Assembly: GCA_030998015.1 (NCBI GenBank)
Contig: JARWMV010000017.1
Span: 186,001 to 250,000, forward strand
DNA from: Ceratorhiza oryzae-sativae
Lineage: Eukaryota; Basidiomycota; Agaricomycetes; Cantharellales; Ceratobasidiaceae
Direction: 5' to 3'
Length of the DNA stretch: 64,000 bases
In this document: positions 53,323 to 63,973 of the stretch, in pieces
Layout of the letters: each line of letters starts with the position of its first letter
Numbering within the stretch: position 1 is the first letter of the stretch
The notes under the pieces: generated by a model
Seen by the model: only the letters and a program-made list of their open reading frames with translations
Database searches by the model: none
What the model was told of the DNA's origin: nothing
Program-made: the position numbers and the translations under genes

Positions 53323-55859
53323 ATGTTCAAGTCGCGTCCCTCGGGTGGGATGCTCGGCTCGGTCGGTGCCAAGATTGCGCACACGTCGATAATGCCCGGC
53401 TTGGGCAACCAGGATTTAAGAACGCTACAAGAGCTCATCACCGCCGAGAAGGCCGTTCTCGTTGGGTAGGTGGCAGGTTTCCACGTGCTGCTCGCATCAC
53501 TCATCTCGTTGTGGCGCGTAGAGTTCAAAAGTTGGCGGGGGATGTGGGCAAGGGCGCCGAGGCGCTAAAGAACTGGGGAATGGGAGAGGGTGACGATCTG
53601 GGGGTGGGTGTCGCTCCATACTCAAAGTGATACTGCCCTTATCGAGCCACAGGATGTACTGGCGCACTCGACAAACCTCCTGGCCGAGTTCTCGGCAGCA
53701 CTCACACAGTTCGCGTCTTACGAGGAACGGATACGACTCCAGCTCAAATCTATCCGAACACGCGAGGAGAACTTGGATGAAATGAGGCGCCGAAAGAGAA
53801 ACGTGGATCACAAGGCTGACAGTGCAGATAAGAAGCTCGCAAAGATGGGTGACGAGGTACGGCTCGAGGCTGCGCGGTTGATAATTTGCTGATATTACAT
53901 TGAATCGGAACGAAGCACAAGGGCAGGATGGCCCAGGTTGAACTTTTGAATGAACTCAAGCAAGAGGGAAGGCAGTTGGAGATTGACATCTTGAAGGAAG
54001 AGGCGAGTGCATCGACGCGACGCGAGGTTCTAGGTGTTGAACAGGGAAAATCGCAGGCTGCCATTGGAGATTTCAAGAGACGCACAACGCGTGAATTCAT
54101 GGGTCTCAAATTTGCGGGACTCGCCGAACTCGCTGAAAAGATAACGGTGAGGCTCCCTAGATTCTATTTCTACGACGGTATTAACAAGGTAGTTAGATTA
54201 TTGGCGATTTGGGAAAGCTTATTATCGAGGTATGCTTTTTTTTTTTTTTTTTACGAGACGCAGTTCGTGTCATTAATGAGTATACAAGGAAATCTCGCTC
54301 CAAACTACTCAGCCCGGTCATCTACGAGCACCATATACGGGTCGACAAAAAGCAGCCGAATTGTCCACCGAAGCAAAGCGCTGCATTGACAGCGTGCGAT
54401 TGGCTTTGCCAGAGCTACCGGAGTCTGCCCCCGCTCCTGTCAGCCAGGACCCATATGGCCTGGGTTACGACGTCGGGGCGCATGTCAATCGTGGGGATGA
54501 GACAACCGCAGATCCATACTCGGAGTTTGGGCAGGGAAGTGGGTTCGGTGGCGGGTCGATGAGGACAGGCGACGATGGCTCGAGGATTGGCGAGCTTCCT
54601 GGATCCCAATACAACACATTCCCTTCGCGGAATGTGAGCCACTTTGGGGCCGGTCCGCCAACCATTGGGCAATCTCCACAGAGCCCAGAGCCGACCTTTT
54701 CATCCAGCATTGCCGATGCGCTTTCACATGACCCCAACTTCACAGGAACCGATAATACACTACCGCCCGTTCCGCCGCATAACGAGACATATGTTATGTC
54801 TCCTTACCAGCCCTCCGTTCCGAGTGGGACGTTTGCGCCACCAGCGGGACCACCGCCTGGTCCGGTTCATCAGGCGTCAGAGTCGTATTTTTCCCGGGCT
54901 TTGCCTGATCCAAACGTGAATTCAAGCTCGCCATTACCGAATCCAGCACCGCCAGTCATGGAGCCCTCACCTTGGGCGGCCGCGCCTTCGTCTCCTAGCA
55001 AGTCGCGACCCTTACCTGTGGTCCAAAGCCAGCCAGCACCCCAAGCACCACCAAAGCTCCCTCAACTTTCTGAAGGTCAAGGCGAATCCGATTTGGCCTA
55101 TGCGCAAGATGAAACGCCGGCGTCTCCCACAAGGCGTGCGTACAGGAGAAAAAACAGTGGAGAATTCAACTATCCGTATTCCGACGAAGGTGAGTAGGTA
55201 GTTCTAGTCATGGCTCGGAGCTCAATCTCGTTCCAGCGTTTTACGTTCGAAATCATGCAGCTTCTTCCCTCCCTTTACATGACGATCCCCCTCCGCCCGA
55301 GCCGAATCCAAAAACGGAGCAGGGGGACGACCAACCGGAGATAATGAATGCCGCCAACCGAGAAGTAAACCGCGAGCTGGATGCTTTGGCCATGGCACCA
55401 TACACTTCTTCACCTCCTCGCCCAGCACCGGCTTCGGCGTACGGCACTCCATCCGAGTTTCCAAGCCAGCTGCCTAATCCATACAACTCGAGCTGGGTAT
55501 CCCAGTCCTCGGCTCCATCGCTCCCTCCTCTTGCAACGGTGCCAGCAATCACGACCCCTCCGCCGCTCAGCTCACCTATCGCAACGGCGAGGACCATCCC
55601 TGCTTCCGCGTTTAGGCGAAACGTGTCCAGGCAGGACACCCTCGAGGCTGCCAGCGGAATGGCTGGATCCGTGAGCCCACTGTCGGTCAAAAGGAAGCCA
55701 CTAGGCGAAGACACGTCCCGTGAGCCTTCTCCTGCCCCTATCTCACCTGGCGCGCCACCAGTATATGCGCCGATCGATCCGGACAATGCAATGGGCTTTG
55801 GCGGGAGGGAACGCTCAATGAGCCCGGGCGCGGATCGAAAAAGGGATGCATATTCTTAG
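53323..55859 (+). CDS. Pil1/Lsp1-type eisosome protein
   Basis: Pil1 is a BAR-domain protein that scaffolds eisosomes (MCC furrows) under the plasma membrane and responds to membrane stress and sphingolipid signalling. The exons give MFKSRPSGGMLGSVGAKIAH, MPGLGNQDLRTLQELITAEK, VQKLAGDVGKGAEALKNWGM, GEGDDLG (then a 49-nt intron ending CCACAG), DVLAHSTNLLAEFSAALTQF, IRTREENLDEMRRRKRNVDH and DFKRRTTREFMGLKFAGLAE, all conserved in Pil1. After the BAR domain a long disordered tail of 400 or more residues rich in Pro/Ser/Ala continues through one more intron to RSMSPGADRKRDAYS. The tail is longer than in yeast Pil1 and is a likely target of phosphorylation. No break is seen. Confidence 0.9.
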
Positions 55860-57024
55860 GTTAAAGATCCGACGGCCAACGGACATAGAGGTGATTGTTT
55901 TCAACCAATGGTCTGGTTACTATAAGTGCATTGGAGTGTGGGCTTTCGTATGTACATATATAAAGATCGGAGATTACAATAGGAGAAGTATGCGGATTCT
56001 CATCTCCCGTAGACTCCTACCTAGTTCGTTCGCGTATATTAGGCTGATCGATGTACATCAGCGCGCCAGCTCCAAAAGGTTATGTATTTTTTTATATCTA
56101 AAAGCGTCTCCCGGGAGAAATACGGGTCATTTACTGGCCGCTAACTTTGTCTCTACGCAAACAGCGCTAAGCGCCAAATCCGGACCTGTTTGCAAAACGC
56201 AGTAATACGCAGTATTATCGAGCATCCGAAAGCGATATCTACAACCTGTTGTATGCCAGGCGTCAAGCATCAGCCCACTGCTTCTAAGGTCACTGAACCT
56301 GTGATCGGCACAACCGGTCTGTCACTGACGTTTTTATACTGCTAACTTGGCCAACTCTTACAAGCATGCCTCATGCTTGTGGATGATACCTACCATCAGG
56401 ATAACTCACGGGTGCTCGAAATCGTACCCCCTGATCGATATTGATAGTAGGTATCACTCGAGAACTCTCGGGATGCCATCAACCGCCGACCGATTTGGCA
56501 GCGATCAAAAAACCCAAAAATCTGACTAGCGCCCAGCTTCATAGCGCTCACTAGACCCGGGTATCCACGGCTACTGTAGCTACTTGGGTCTAGTGAGCGC
56601 TAAAAACTTTACTCGACATGTGCATTTTGTCTGGTAGCCTAAAGAGCTGATGTGAATAGAGGTGATGGAATTAAGCGCCGGGACCCTGAGACTATTGCAC
56701 CACTCGGTCGTATGGCAAAAACTCCATATTTCCACGATTTATGGGTCTCGAAATGTAGATAAAAATCATTCACGAGACTTGTGCTACTAGACCTAAAAGA
56801 GCGGTCGACTTGACGTGGAGCTATCGGCTACGCAGATTCGACCCGTCCCTTATGCACCGGTCTAGGTCCAAGAGAGGGTTTGGCTCCAGGCAACAAATAC
56901 ATGTTCCTCCTGCGACCGGTCATGAAAAATATCGGTCTTTATTATAGATTCTGGACCGACTGGCCCTTCGCCAATCAATATAACTAAAAATGATGCTATA
57001 AGATGGGAGAGGTCTACATTCTTG
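55860..57024. other. intergenic with a 17-bp-stem hairpin
   Basis: About 1.2 kb between convergent genes (Pil1 and the Crinkler-like gene). Apart from the inverted repeat at 56542-56602, no gene or RNA is recognised. Short frames around 55846-56205 lack domains. Confidence 0.45.
56542..56602. repeat. short inverted repeat (hairpin)
   Basis: TAGCGCTCACTAGACCC at 56542-56558 is matched exactly by its reverse complement at 56586-56602, a 17-bp stem with a 27-nt loop. The loop itself contains CTACTGTAG-type symmetry. It may be a small MITE remnant or a transcription-end structure between the two convergent genes. Confidence 0.65.
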
Positions 57025-58942
57025 CTACAAAAGACGATCCATCATGACTTCGTCATGCTCCTTCATCATTAATGAGCCTCGCTCAACACCTTGTGGCCAG
57101 CTAATACCCTTGGTGTTCAAGGTCTCCGGATAACGTGACTTTCCGTGTGTGCCGCACCAGTCGAAATCAATGAGCATACCGGCAACGATGGCACCTTGCT
57201 CGTTTTCGATAGCAAGCACATTCGGTCGACGTAGTCTCCGAAAACAAGGTTATGTGCATGCAGAATACTGATTGCTTTCTGAACGCTCAAGCGCACGGAT
57301 TCTGGAATTGGACCGCCAAAATTTGTCAAATCGCTCGCCTCAACGTGCTCCATTACTATCATCATCCTGCCAGATGGCCGAGGCGCGCTCATTATGCTGG
57401 AACCGTCGAACAGAAGTTTGGGTGCAAGGCCCGCATCGGACAACAGCCTGTGCGCGTATCCATTATATGTTTCGGCAAATTTGACAACGATATTATTTGT
57501 TGGTCGACCGACCCCTGACATCGTGCGTGCGGTGAATATCGTTTTCAAAGATCCAGAGTCACCGAGATGCTTGAGATATGTGAATCCAACCCTCTCATTG
57601 GCCAGAGAATATTCCCGAACGTAAGGATAAAACCTCGAGATCGATACCGCTGGAGGGAGCGATGAGTAGTAACCTTTGAGATCAGCTATTGATAACTTCA
57701 TGGCCCAGAACATCCGTGCAAGCCGTCGAAAGTGAGTGACAGAACGTGGGTTGATAGCAACCCAGAGGAAGTCCGTAAGTGGCTGGACAATTGGTTGTTC
57801 GAGCATGACTGCGCCGAGTAAGCACATCCAAGGGCCAGCTATGGCCAGTATGAACGAAGGACAGCAGGAACGGCGACGTTCGGATTTCTTCTGCCCAAAG
57901 CAAGACGCACGTATTAAAGGCTTGTCAATCAGCTATTTACGGTTACATACCATGTCGTCTGCCCATTGTTTGGCATAAGATAATGCACCTTGAATAGTTG
58001 GATCTGCCGAGCCCGTTCCAACTTCGTTCTTGACTTCGATAACCATGCAGATTGCTCCATTTTGACCGGAAACAACGCCATCGGGCTTAGCGCCAGGTCT
58101 CTCTACACTAGGCATGTCGTAATCCAGGAGCGTTGAAAGTTCTAAGCGGATCGTACGATCTCGCCCGGCTGTACCAGTTTCCTTGTCGTACAGAGCCTGT
58201 GAAGCGACCAACAAAGACTCTGTATCTACGTAGAACTTGGCGGGAATGTCACCTATTAGCGATGAAACATCTGTTCCATGTAGACGCGATAAAAACGTGT
58301 CGAAAATCGGATGATAAAGACCTATGGGCAGGCCGATGTTCTCGGCGGGTCGGCCATTTAAAATTCCTACATCTCGTGTATTCTGGAGCCTTGCATAAGT
58401 TGAAGGTTGCGCCCAGCTCGAGGATGTTTTGCTTTTGAGGTAAAGAAGGGCTTTCTCCTGCACTGTCAAATCGAGGGAAGTAGGTTCAACAGCTTTCCAA
58501 CCGATAACTGAGTCAGCACGTACTTGCTTCAGGAGGCTGTAATTCCTGGCTTGCCTCGCTGGCTGCAGGCGGATTCCGGGCCTGATTAGTAGCTGAGAGC
58601 AGCTGAGCAGTGTAGCACTAAAGACTGAACCCTCCTTGACGCACCAGCGACCGTAACAAAAACATTGATGTTGTCCGAGGCGCCGTTGGGCCAGTACCGG
58701 TCTAAGTGTTGACCGTTCGTAAGAAGCGAGTCAGTAGTTAAGTTCAATTTATCGCGTTCGAATTCTTCGGGGGGGATGTCGATTTTGTAGAGGCGTAAGC
58801 CGAACGGTGTTGGAAGTGTTCTCAACCGAGCATAGCGTTCTTTTAAATGGTAGACCTTGGTCGTCGAAAAATTGTCGAATTCGATCTCTATAGTCTCCTG
58901 TAGAGGGTCTTCTCCATCGTAGAGCAAGCGAAGATGAGTCAT
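57025..58942 (-). CDS. Crinkler-like protein: CR header, PD-(D/E)XK nuclease-like domain, kinase-like domain
   Basis: The protein starts at 58942 with a ubiquitin-like header (THLRLLYDGEDPLQETIEIE, FGLRLYKIDIP, ending NINVFVTV), the layout of the Crinkler N-terminus seen in oomycetes and fungi. An exon beginning near 58500 leads to a region with PGAKPDGVVSGQNGAI and VIEVKNEVG, which fits the PD...ExK pattern of restriction-endonuclease-fold nucleases. After an intron (near 57895-57955) a hydrophobic segment and a kinase-like domain follow: IVVKFAETYN (Lys), MMIVMEHVEASDLTNF (hinge), HNLVFGD ... PNVLAIEN (catalytic loop lacking HRD) and MLIDFDWCG (DFG variant DFD). One base is missing near 57234 in the catalytic loop, so the open frame changes there. 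This is either damage or a sequence error. Proteins of this combination are thought to act as secreted or intracellular effectors; here no signal peptide is seen. The role is inference. Confidence 0.65.
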
Positions 58943-59052
58943 AGCCAGTAGTTGAGATACAATACGGAAGGGTGGGGAGTAAAACGGCTGACCGATTGGT
59001 GGCGCAGGCGATCCCACGGGTGATGGACATTCAGTTTCATCCAAGCAAACAT

Positions 59053-59058
59053 CACGTG
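59053..59058 (-). promoter_or_regulatory. CACGTG element upstream of the Crinkler-like gene
   Basis: An ATCACGTGAT palindrome lies about 110 bp upstream of the start codon at 58942. It resembles the other CACGTG elements found upstream of genes in this window. Confidence 0.3.
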
Positions 59059-60169
59059 ATTTTCGCACGACTTATTGAGCCACTCGATCTATTAAGTCTA
59101 CAGCCTGGGGGGATTTAGTAAATCAAGGCGATGGAAGCGGAAGGCCATTGAATTTGGTGAGGTGTGATGTTCTTTGATAGACATATATATGTGCTCAGCA
59201 TTTAAATCAAAATGTGTTTGTCAAGATCATGTGATTTCACTCAGATAATGATTTATCATTCAACACTCCAACAGTTCTAGGGGTCTTGTATACATGCATA
59301 TAATGCTAAGGTAGGGGCCAGGCAGATGCTGCAGGGCTTATCTAAGTGCTGTCAAAACTGCATGACATGCATCATGTTTTCCTATGTAAAACAATTGTAG
59401 AGAGCCTATAAAAACAAGGTTAAACCTGTAAATAGGCTGGGTTATCATGCTAGGTATGAAAAAACCCCTAAATGAACCCTGGTTTCCCCTAAAAGGACCC
59501 TGATTTCATTTCAAATTCAGGGATCTTAGCTCTGAAAATAAAATAAAATAGGTCAGAAAATCCAAAGTCCAAGGTGTGAAAATACCTCTCTCATTCAATT
59601 TTCCTGCAGGAAACTTTCCATTCTCATAACTCTTGCTGTCACAATCATGATACCAAACACACTCTTAATAATCAAAAAGTACAGATGTCTTGCCAGCATG
59701 CTGGCAAGGCATCAACAGCAAAAAGATAGCAGGAGTAACAATCTTAATCAAACTACCATACTTAGGTTGCCTAAGTCCCATGCTAACCACTGGGAGCAGG
59801 AGTACCACAAAGTGCTCAAGCAGTTCTCACTCAAAGGTCCCTCATGGACAAGTCTGCTGTGACACTGTATGACCTGATTTATGGTTGGACTTACACAGAC
59901 TAGTGGCACTGCAATTGGTTGGGCAACTGACCCTTATATGAGGTCTGACAACTTTAGGTCAGGTTAGGTTAGGTGGAGCGTTAGGTTAGGTTAGGTGGAG
60001 CGAGGAGTCGTGAGTGCGAGCTTAGGTTGAGAGGGAAAGCTAGGTTGGGGATTAGGTATCAGAATTTTTGGGTATCACACAGCTAACATTCAAACCTGGC
60101 ATGCACACATGGGTGCAGGAAAAAAGAAAGAAATTACAAATACAGCTTGAGACAAGTGCAACTATACTG
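59059..60169. other. AT-rich gene-poor tract
   Basis: Base composition turns AT-rich here. A 71-codon plus-strand frame at 59647-59862 has no recognised domain. A TTAGGT-rich short repeat lies at 59951-60002. No gene is supported, and the tract probably consists of old repeats. Confidence 0.45.
59951..60002 (+). repeat. telomere-like TTAGGT repeat
   Basis: Runs of TTAGGT in two copies of a block, AGGTTAGGTTAGGTGGAGCG, followed by AGG. It resembles but is not the TTAGGG fungal telomere unit. It is too short and degenerate to be a telomere here. Confidence 0.6.
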
Positions 60170-61650
60170 TGTGTAATTGGAGCCACATGAAGTCACACAG
60201 AGGTCTTGTGAAAAACCATTGAAAATTTAATATCCTGTTTACAAATATCTTGCATGAAGCAAAGCATGCATACCAGGTATGCATACAGAACTGACAAGGA
60301 AAATCAATGTAAATGCAATATTTGATTTGATAATACCATGCATGAGGAGAAGCATATGTACCAGGTATGCACTTGGAGATCACACAGAAAATGAATGAAA
60401 ATGCAATATTTGATTTGCAAATACCACACATGAGGATATGTGTGCGTACCAGGTACGCACTCAGAGATCACACAGAAAATGAATGAAAATGCAATATTTC
60501 ATTTGCAAATACCACACATGATAACAGGCATGCATACCAGGTACGCACACAAGGTCACACAAAAAACGAATGAAAATGCAATATTTCATTTGCAAATACC
60601 ACACATGAGGATATGTGTGCGTACCAGGTACGCACTCAGAGATCACACAGAAAATGAATGAAAATGCAATATTTGATTTGCAAATACCACACATGAGGAT
60701 ATGTGTGCATACCAGGTACGCACACAAAGGTCACACAAAAATGAATGAAAATGCAATATTTCATTTGCAAATACCACACATGAGGATATGTGTGCGTACC
60801 AGGTACGCACTCAGAGATCACACAGAAAATGAATGAAAATGCAATATTTGATTTGCAAATACCACACATGAGGATATGTGTGCATACCAGGTACGCACAC
60901 AAAGGTCACACAAAAAACGAATGAAAATGCAATATTTCATTTGCAAATACCACACATGAGGATATGTGTGCGTACCAGGTACGCACTCAGAGGTCACACA
61001 GAAAATGAATGAAAATGCAATATTTGATTTGCAAATACCACACATGAGGATATGTGTGCATACCAGGTACGCACACAAAGGTCACACAAAAAACAAATGA
61101 AAATGCAATATTTGATTTGCAAATACCACACATGAGGATATGTGTGCGTACCAGGTACGCACTCAGAGGTCACACAGAAAATGAATGAAAATTCAATATT
61201 TGATTTGCAAATACCACACATGAGGACAGGCATGCGTACCAGGTACGCACTCAGAGATCACACAGAAAATGAATGAAAATGCAATATTTCATTTGCAAAT
61301 ACCACACATGAGGATATGTGTGCGTACCAGGTACGCACTCAGAGATCACACAGAAAATGAATGAAAATGCAATATTTGATTTGCAAATACCACACATGAG
61401 GATATGTGTGCATACCAGGTACGCACACAAAGGTCACACAAAAAACGAATGAAAATGCAATATTTCATTTGCAAATACCACACATGAGGATATGTGTGCG
61501 TACCAGGTACGCACTCAGAGGTCACACAGAAAATGAATGAAAATTCAATATTTGATTTGCAAATACCACACATGAGGACAGGCATGCGTACCAGGTACGC
61601 ACTCAGAGATCACACAGAAAATGAATAAAAATTTAATATTCTATTTTCAA
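60170..61650. repeat. 88-bp tandem satellite with a 19-bp palindrome per unit
   Basis: About 16-17 head-to-tail copies of an 87/88-bp unit (start points 60424, 60512, 60599, 60687, 60774, 60862 and onward). Each carries GTGCGTACCAGGTACGCAC (for example 60442-60460), a perfect palindrome around a central A, or a one-base variant with GCATACC. Units alternate between two types (CACTCAGAGATC versus CACACAAAGGTC after the palindrome), giving a 175-bp higher-order dimer. A further two-unit block with the ACAGGCATGCGTACC variant occurs twice, 352 bp apart (around 61213 and 61564). Outer copies (60240-60420) are degenerate. Open frames across it on both strands are incidental. Confidence 0.95.
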
Positions 61651-62172
61651 ATTCCAAACAATAGAGTAACATTCCTGTCTGCACAAGCCCAGGTCCAGGC
61701 ACTTCTAAAGGTATGTTCTTGAGTGATGACACACAATTAAGAAGCTTGATGTAAACATATTGAAAATGTGCATTTTGTCCAATTTTTGAGCAATCAGGTT
61801 AGAATTTCACAAAATGATGCTGGAAAGACTGTAGGAAATGGTCAAAACATCCATGTTGTGCATCCAAAAAATTTGGATGTTCCCAGCATACAGAGTCAGC
61901 CACTATGTTAGGCACAATTTATTAATTACATAGAACACTGTATACAACCTTGCTTATCTGCTACAAGTGCTCCAGTCTCCTACTCCTTTATTATGCCTCA
62001 GGCCACCCATCTGTACTGTCTAACATGTTGCACCATGGGGCCCAGCCCTGAAACAACAGTAAATATATCTGATTAAAAAAACCAATTCAGGGTGAGGTGC
62101 TGTGGTATTCCAGGACTGCATGGTCACCTCACACAGGTCACTATATATATGAACATGTCAAAAGAGAATTTA
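61651..62172. other. AT-rich spacer before the pogo element
   Basis: Divergent satellite edge and AT-rich DNA. No gene is recognised. It ends in the TA dinucleotide at which the pogo-like terminus starts. Confidence 0.45.
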
Positions 62173-62474
62173 CAGTGGAACCCCTCAGATACGTTCCCTG
62201 CAGATACAGTAAAGCACTTGATTTCGCTTCCTGTGATAATTTGAAATTTCGCCACTCGTTTCTGTGTGCTCACAGCCACTTTATTGTATGCACAGCAAGC
62301 ACAGTATCTGCAGTACACCAGTGCCAGATGATCTGCATGTATGCTATAGTAAATACATCGCATTATACCTCAGTTTGGATATAATTCAAGCCTGATATGC
62401 ACTATTTAAACAAGAAAACAGGATGAGCTGCATACAACTTTCTTAGTCTCTCCTTTGCCAACTAAAAATTAGCT

Positions 62475-63708
62475 ATGCTGGCCATACGCACCCTCTTTAA
62501 CAGCACTGCTTTCCAGGTATGTAGTCTACTTTCTCCTGCTATGTTAATTATAGTTAATGTGGTGATTTAGATCTACAATCCTCAACCTGTCACTTCCAAG
62601 CAGCACCTCACATTCGCTGAAAAACTGAAGATTATTGACTTCTACCATGAGCACAAGGCTCGATTGACTCAACAGCAGGTTGTGACACAAGTAAAGGCTA
62701 TGGGTTACACTAGTTTCGCTCAATCTACCCTGTCGGGGTACCTCAAGGACAAACCGCGCATACGAGCATACACAAGTGCTAACCCAACCTGCTTACACTT
62801 CAAACAGCAGACATCTATTAAGCTTCTGGAAGTTGAAGCAACGCTGTTTGAGTGGATACAGTGAAGACATGTAGGTGGTATTCGACTCACTGGTCCTCTT
62901 ATATGCGAAAAGGCACGAGAATTCTGCAGGCTCTTTGATATACCAGAAGCCCAAACCTTCAAGTTCTCGAATGGCTGTTTAAGCGACCTCAAGGCCTGCT
63001 TTGGCCTCCGAGTCTACAAGTTTCATGGCGAGGTAGCCTCTGCACCAATCGACACTCTTGACACCGAGGTCCAGCATGTGAAGGAGCTAATTGAGCTCTA
63101 TGATCCTTGCAACGTCTTTAATGTTGATGAAACTGTGCTGTTCTTTCGTTTGCCACCCACTACGGGTCTAGCCTTTGAGCAGACGGCTGGGGTCAAAGCA
63201 GACAAAATACGCCTGACCTATCTGCTTGGAGCTAATATGCATGGCTCTGAGAAGTTGGAGCCGTTAATTATAGGGCGAACTCGACGCCCGCGCTATTTTG
63301 AGCGGGTGGAAGCATCGGACTTAGGTTTCTATTATTTCTGGAACTCAACTGCTTGGATGGTACAGTCGATATGGCACAAGTGAGCGTGTTTATCTGTCAA
63401 TTATTAAGACACTTTATTTACGTGCCACATTATAGTTTCCTGTCTGACTTGAACACTCGGATGGCTCAGCAAAATCGGCATATTCTTCTTCTTGTCGACA
63501 ATGCTCCCTCACACCGTCACACCGCATCCAGTTACCCTAACCCACGGATCGAGCCCCTAGCGCCGAATCTGACTGCCTAGATTCAGCCAATAGATGCAGG
63601 TATTATCCATTGCTTCAAAGCTCACTATCGGAACGGCTTGACTCGCCTAGTGCTCGATCGTGACAATGCTGGCATCGAGAAGATATACAACATAAGCCAG
63701 CTTGAGGG
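62475..63708 (+). pseudogene. pogo/Tigger (DDE_1, CENP-B-like) transposase with two stops
   Basis: Exon 1 is MLAIRTLFNSTAFQ. The N-terminal psq/HTH region includes LTFAEKLKIIDFYHEHKARL and SFAQSTLSGYLKDKPRIRAY. The DDE_1 domain has VFNVDETVLFFRLPP (first Asp in VDET), LTYLLGANMHGSEKLEPLII and, after a 77-nt intron near 63360-63435, LNTRMAQQNRHILLLVDNAP followed by SH (second Asp), then IQPIDAGIIHCFKAHYRNGL (third Asp). Two in-frame stops occur: TGA at 62862-62864, after EATLFEWIQ, and TAG at 63578-63580, before IQPIDAG. Both are single transitions (C to T, or G to A) from the expected sense codons. A GT at about 63709 after ISQLEG may start a further intron. The copy is non-autonomous. Confidence 0.85.
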
Positions 63709-63819
63709 TATGAGACTGGTGTTGGATTTACAATCATATCTGTTCACGTATGCGGTGTGTTTGTATTAGTTTACTCATCTCTATTATCATGCGCGTCTCT
63801 GTGAAAAATTTCTCTCCTT

Positions 63820-63973
63820 AGTTCTCTACCTTTGTAGTTGAGCTAAGGTATAGTTTTCCCTTTCTTTTCATGTATTTCTCTTTCTCACTGTACCCCATAG
63901 TACGAGTTGTATTTAGGTACAGTATATACATAAAGTTCTCTACCTTCGTAGTTGAGAGTACGAGCTGTATTTA
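63820..63973 (+). repeat. short direct repeats near the window end
   Basis: AGTTCTCTACCTTTGTAGTT at 63820 recurs as AGTTCTCTACCTTCGTAGTT at 63934 (114 bp apart). AGTACGAGTTGTATTTA at 63899 recurs as AGTACGAGCTGTATTTA at 63957 (58 bp apart). They lie downstream of the pogo transposase and may be internal repeats of that element. Confidence 0.6.

Noticed and set aside
53590..53655. A 24-nt intron in the Pil1 gene
   Set aside because: A 49-nt GT-AG intron ending at CCACAG gives a better fit to the conserved GEGDDLG-D junction and a realistic length.
59951..60002. True telomere
   Set aside because: Too short, degenerate and internal, with more DNA on both sides.
60162..61585. Cysteine-rich peptides encoded on the minus strand of the satellite
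   Set aside because: Repetitive translation of a noncoding array. The unit length is not a multiple of three, so frames break every one or two units.
60170..61650. CRISPR array
   Set aside because: The tandem units have no unique spacers, the unit is 88 bp and the context is a eukaryotic nuclear genome. It is a satellite.
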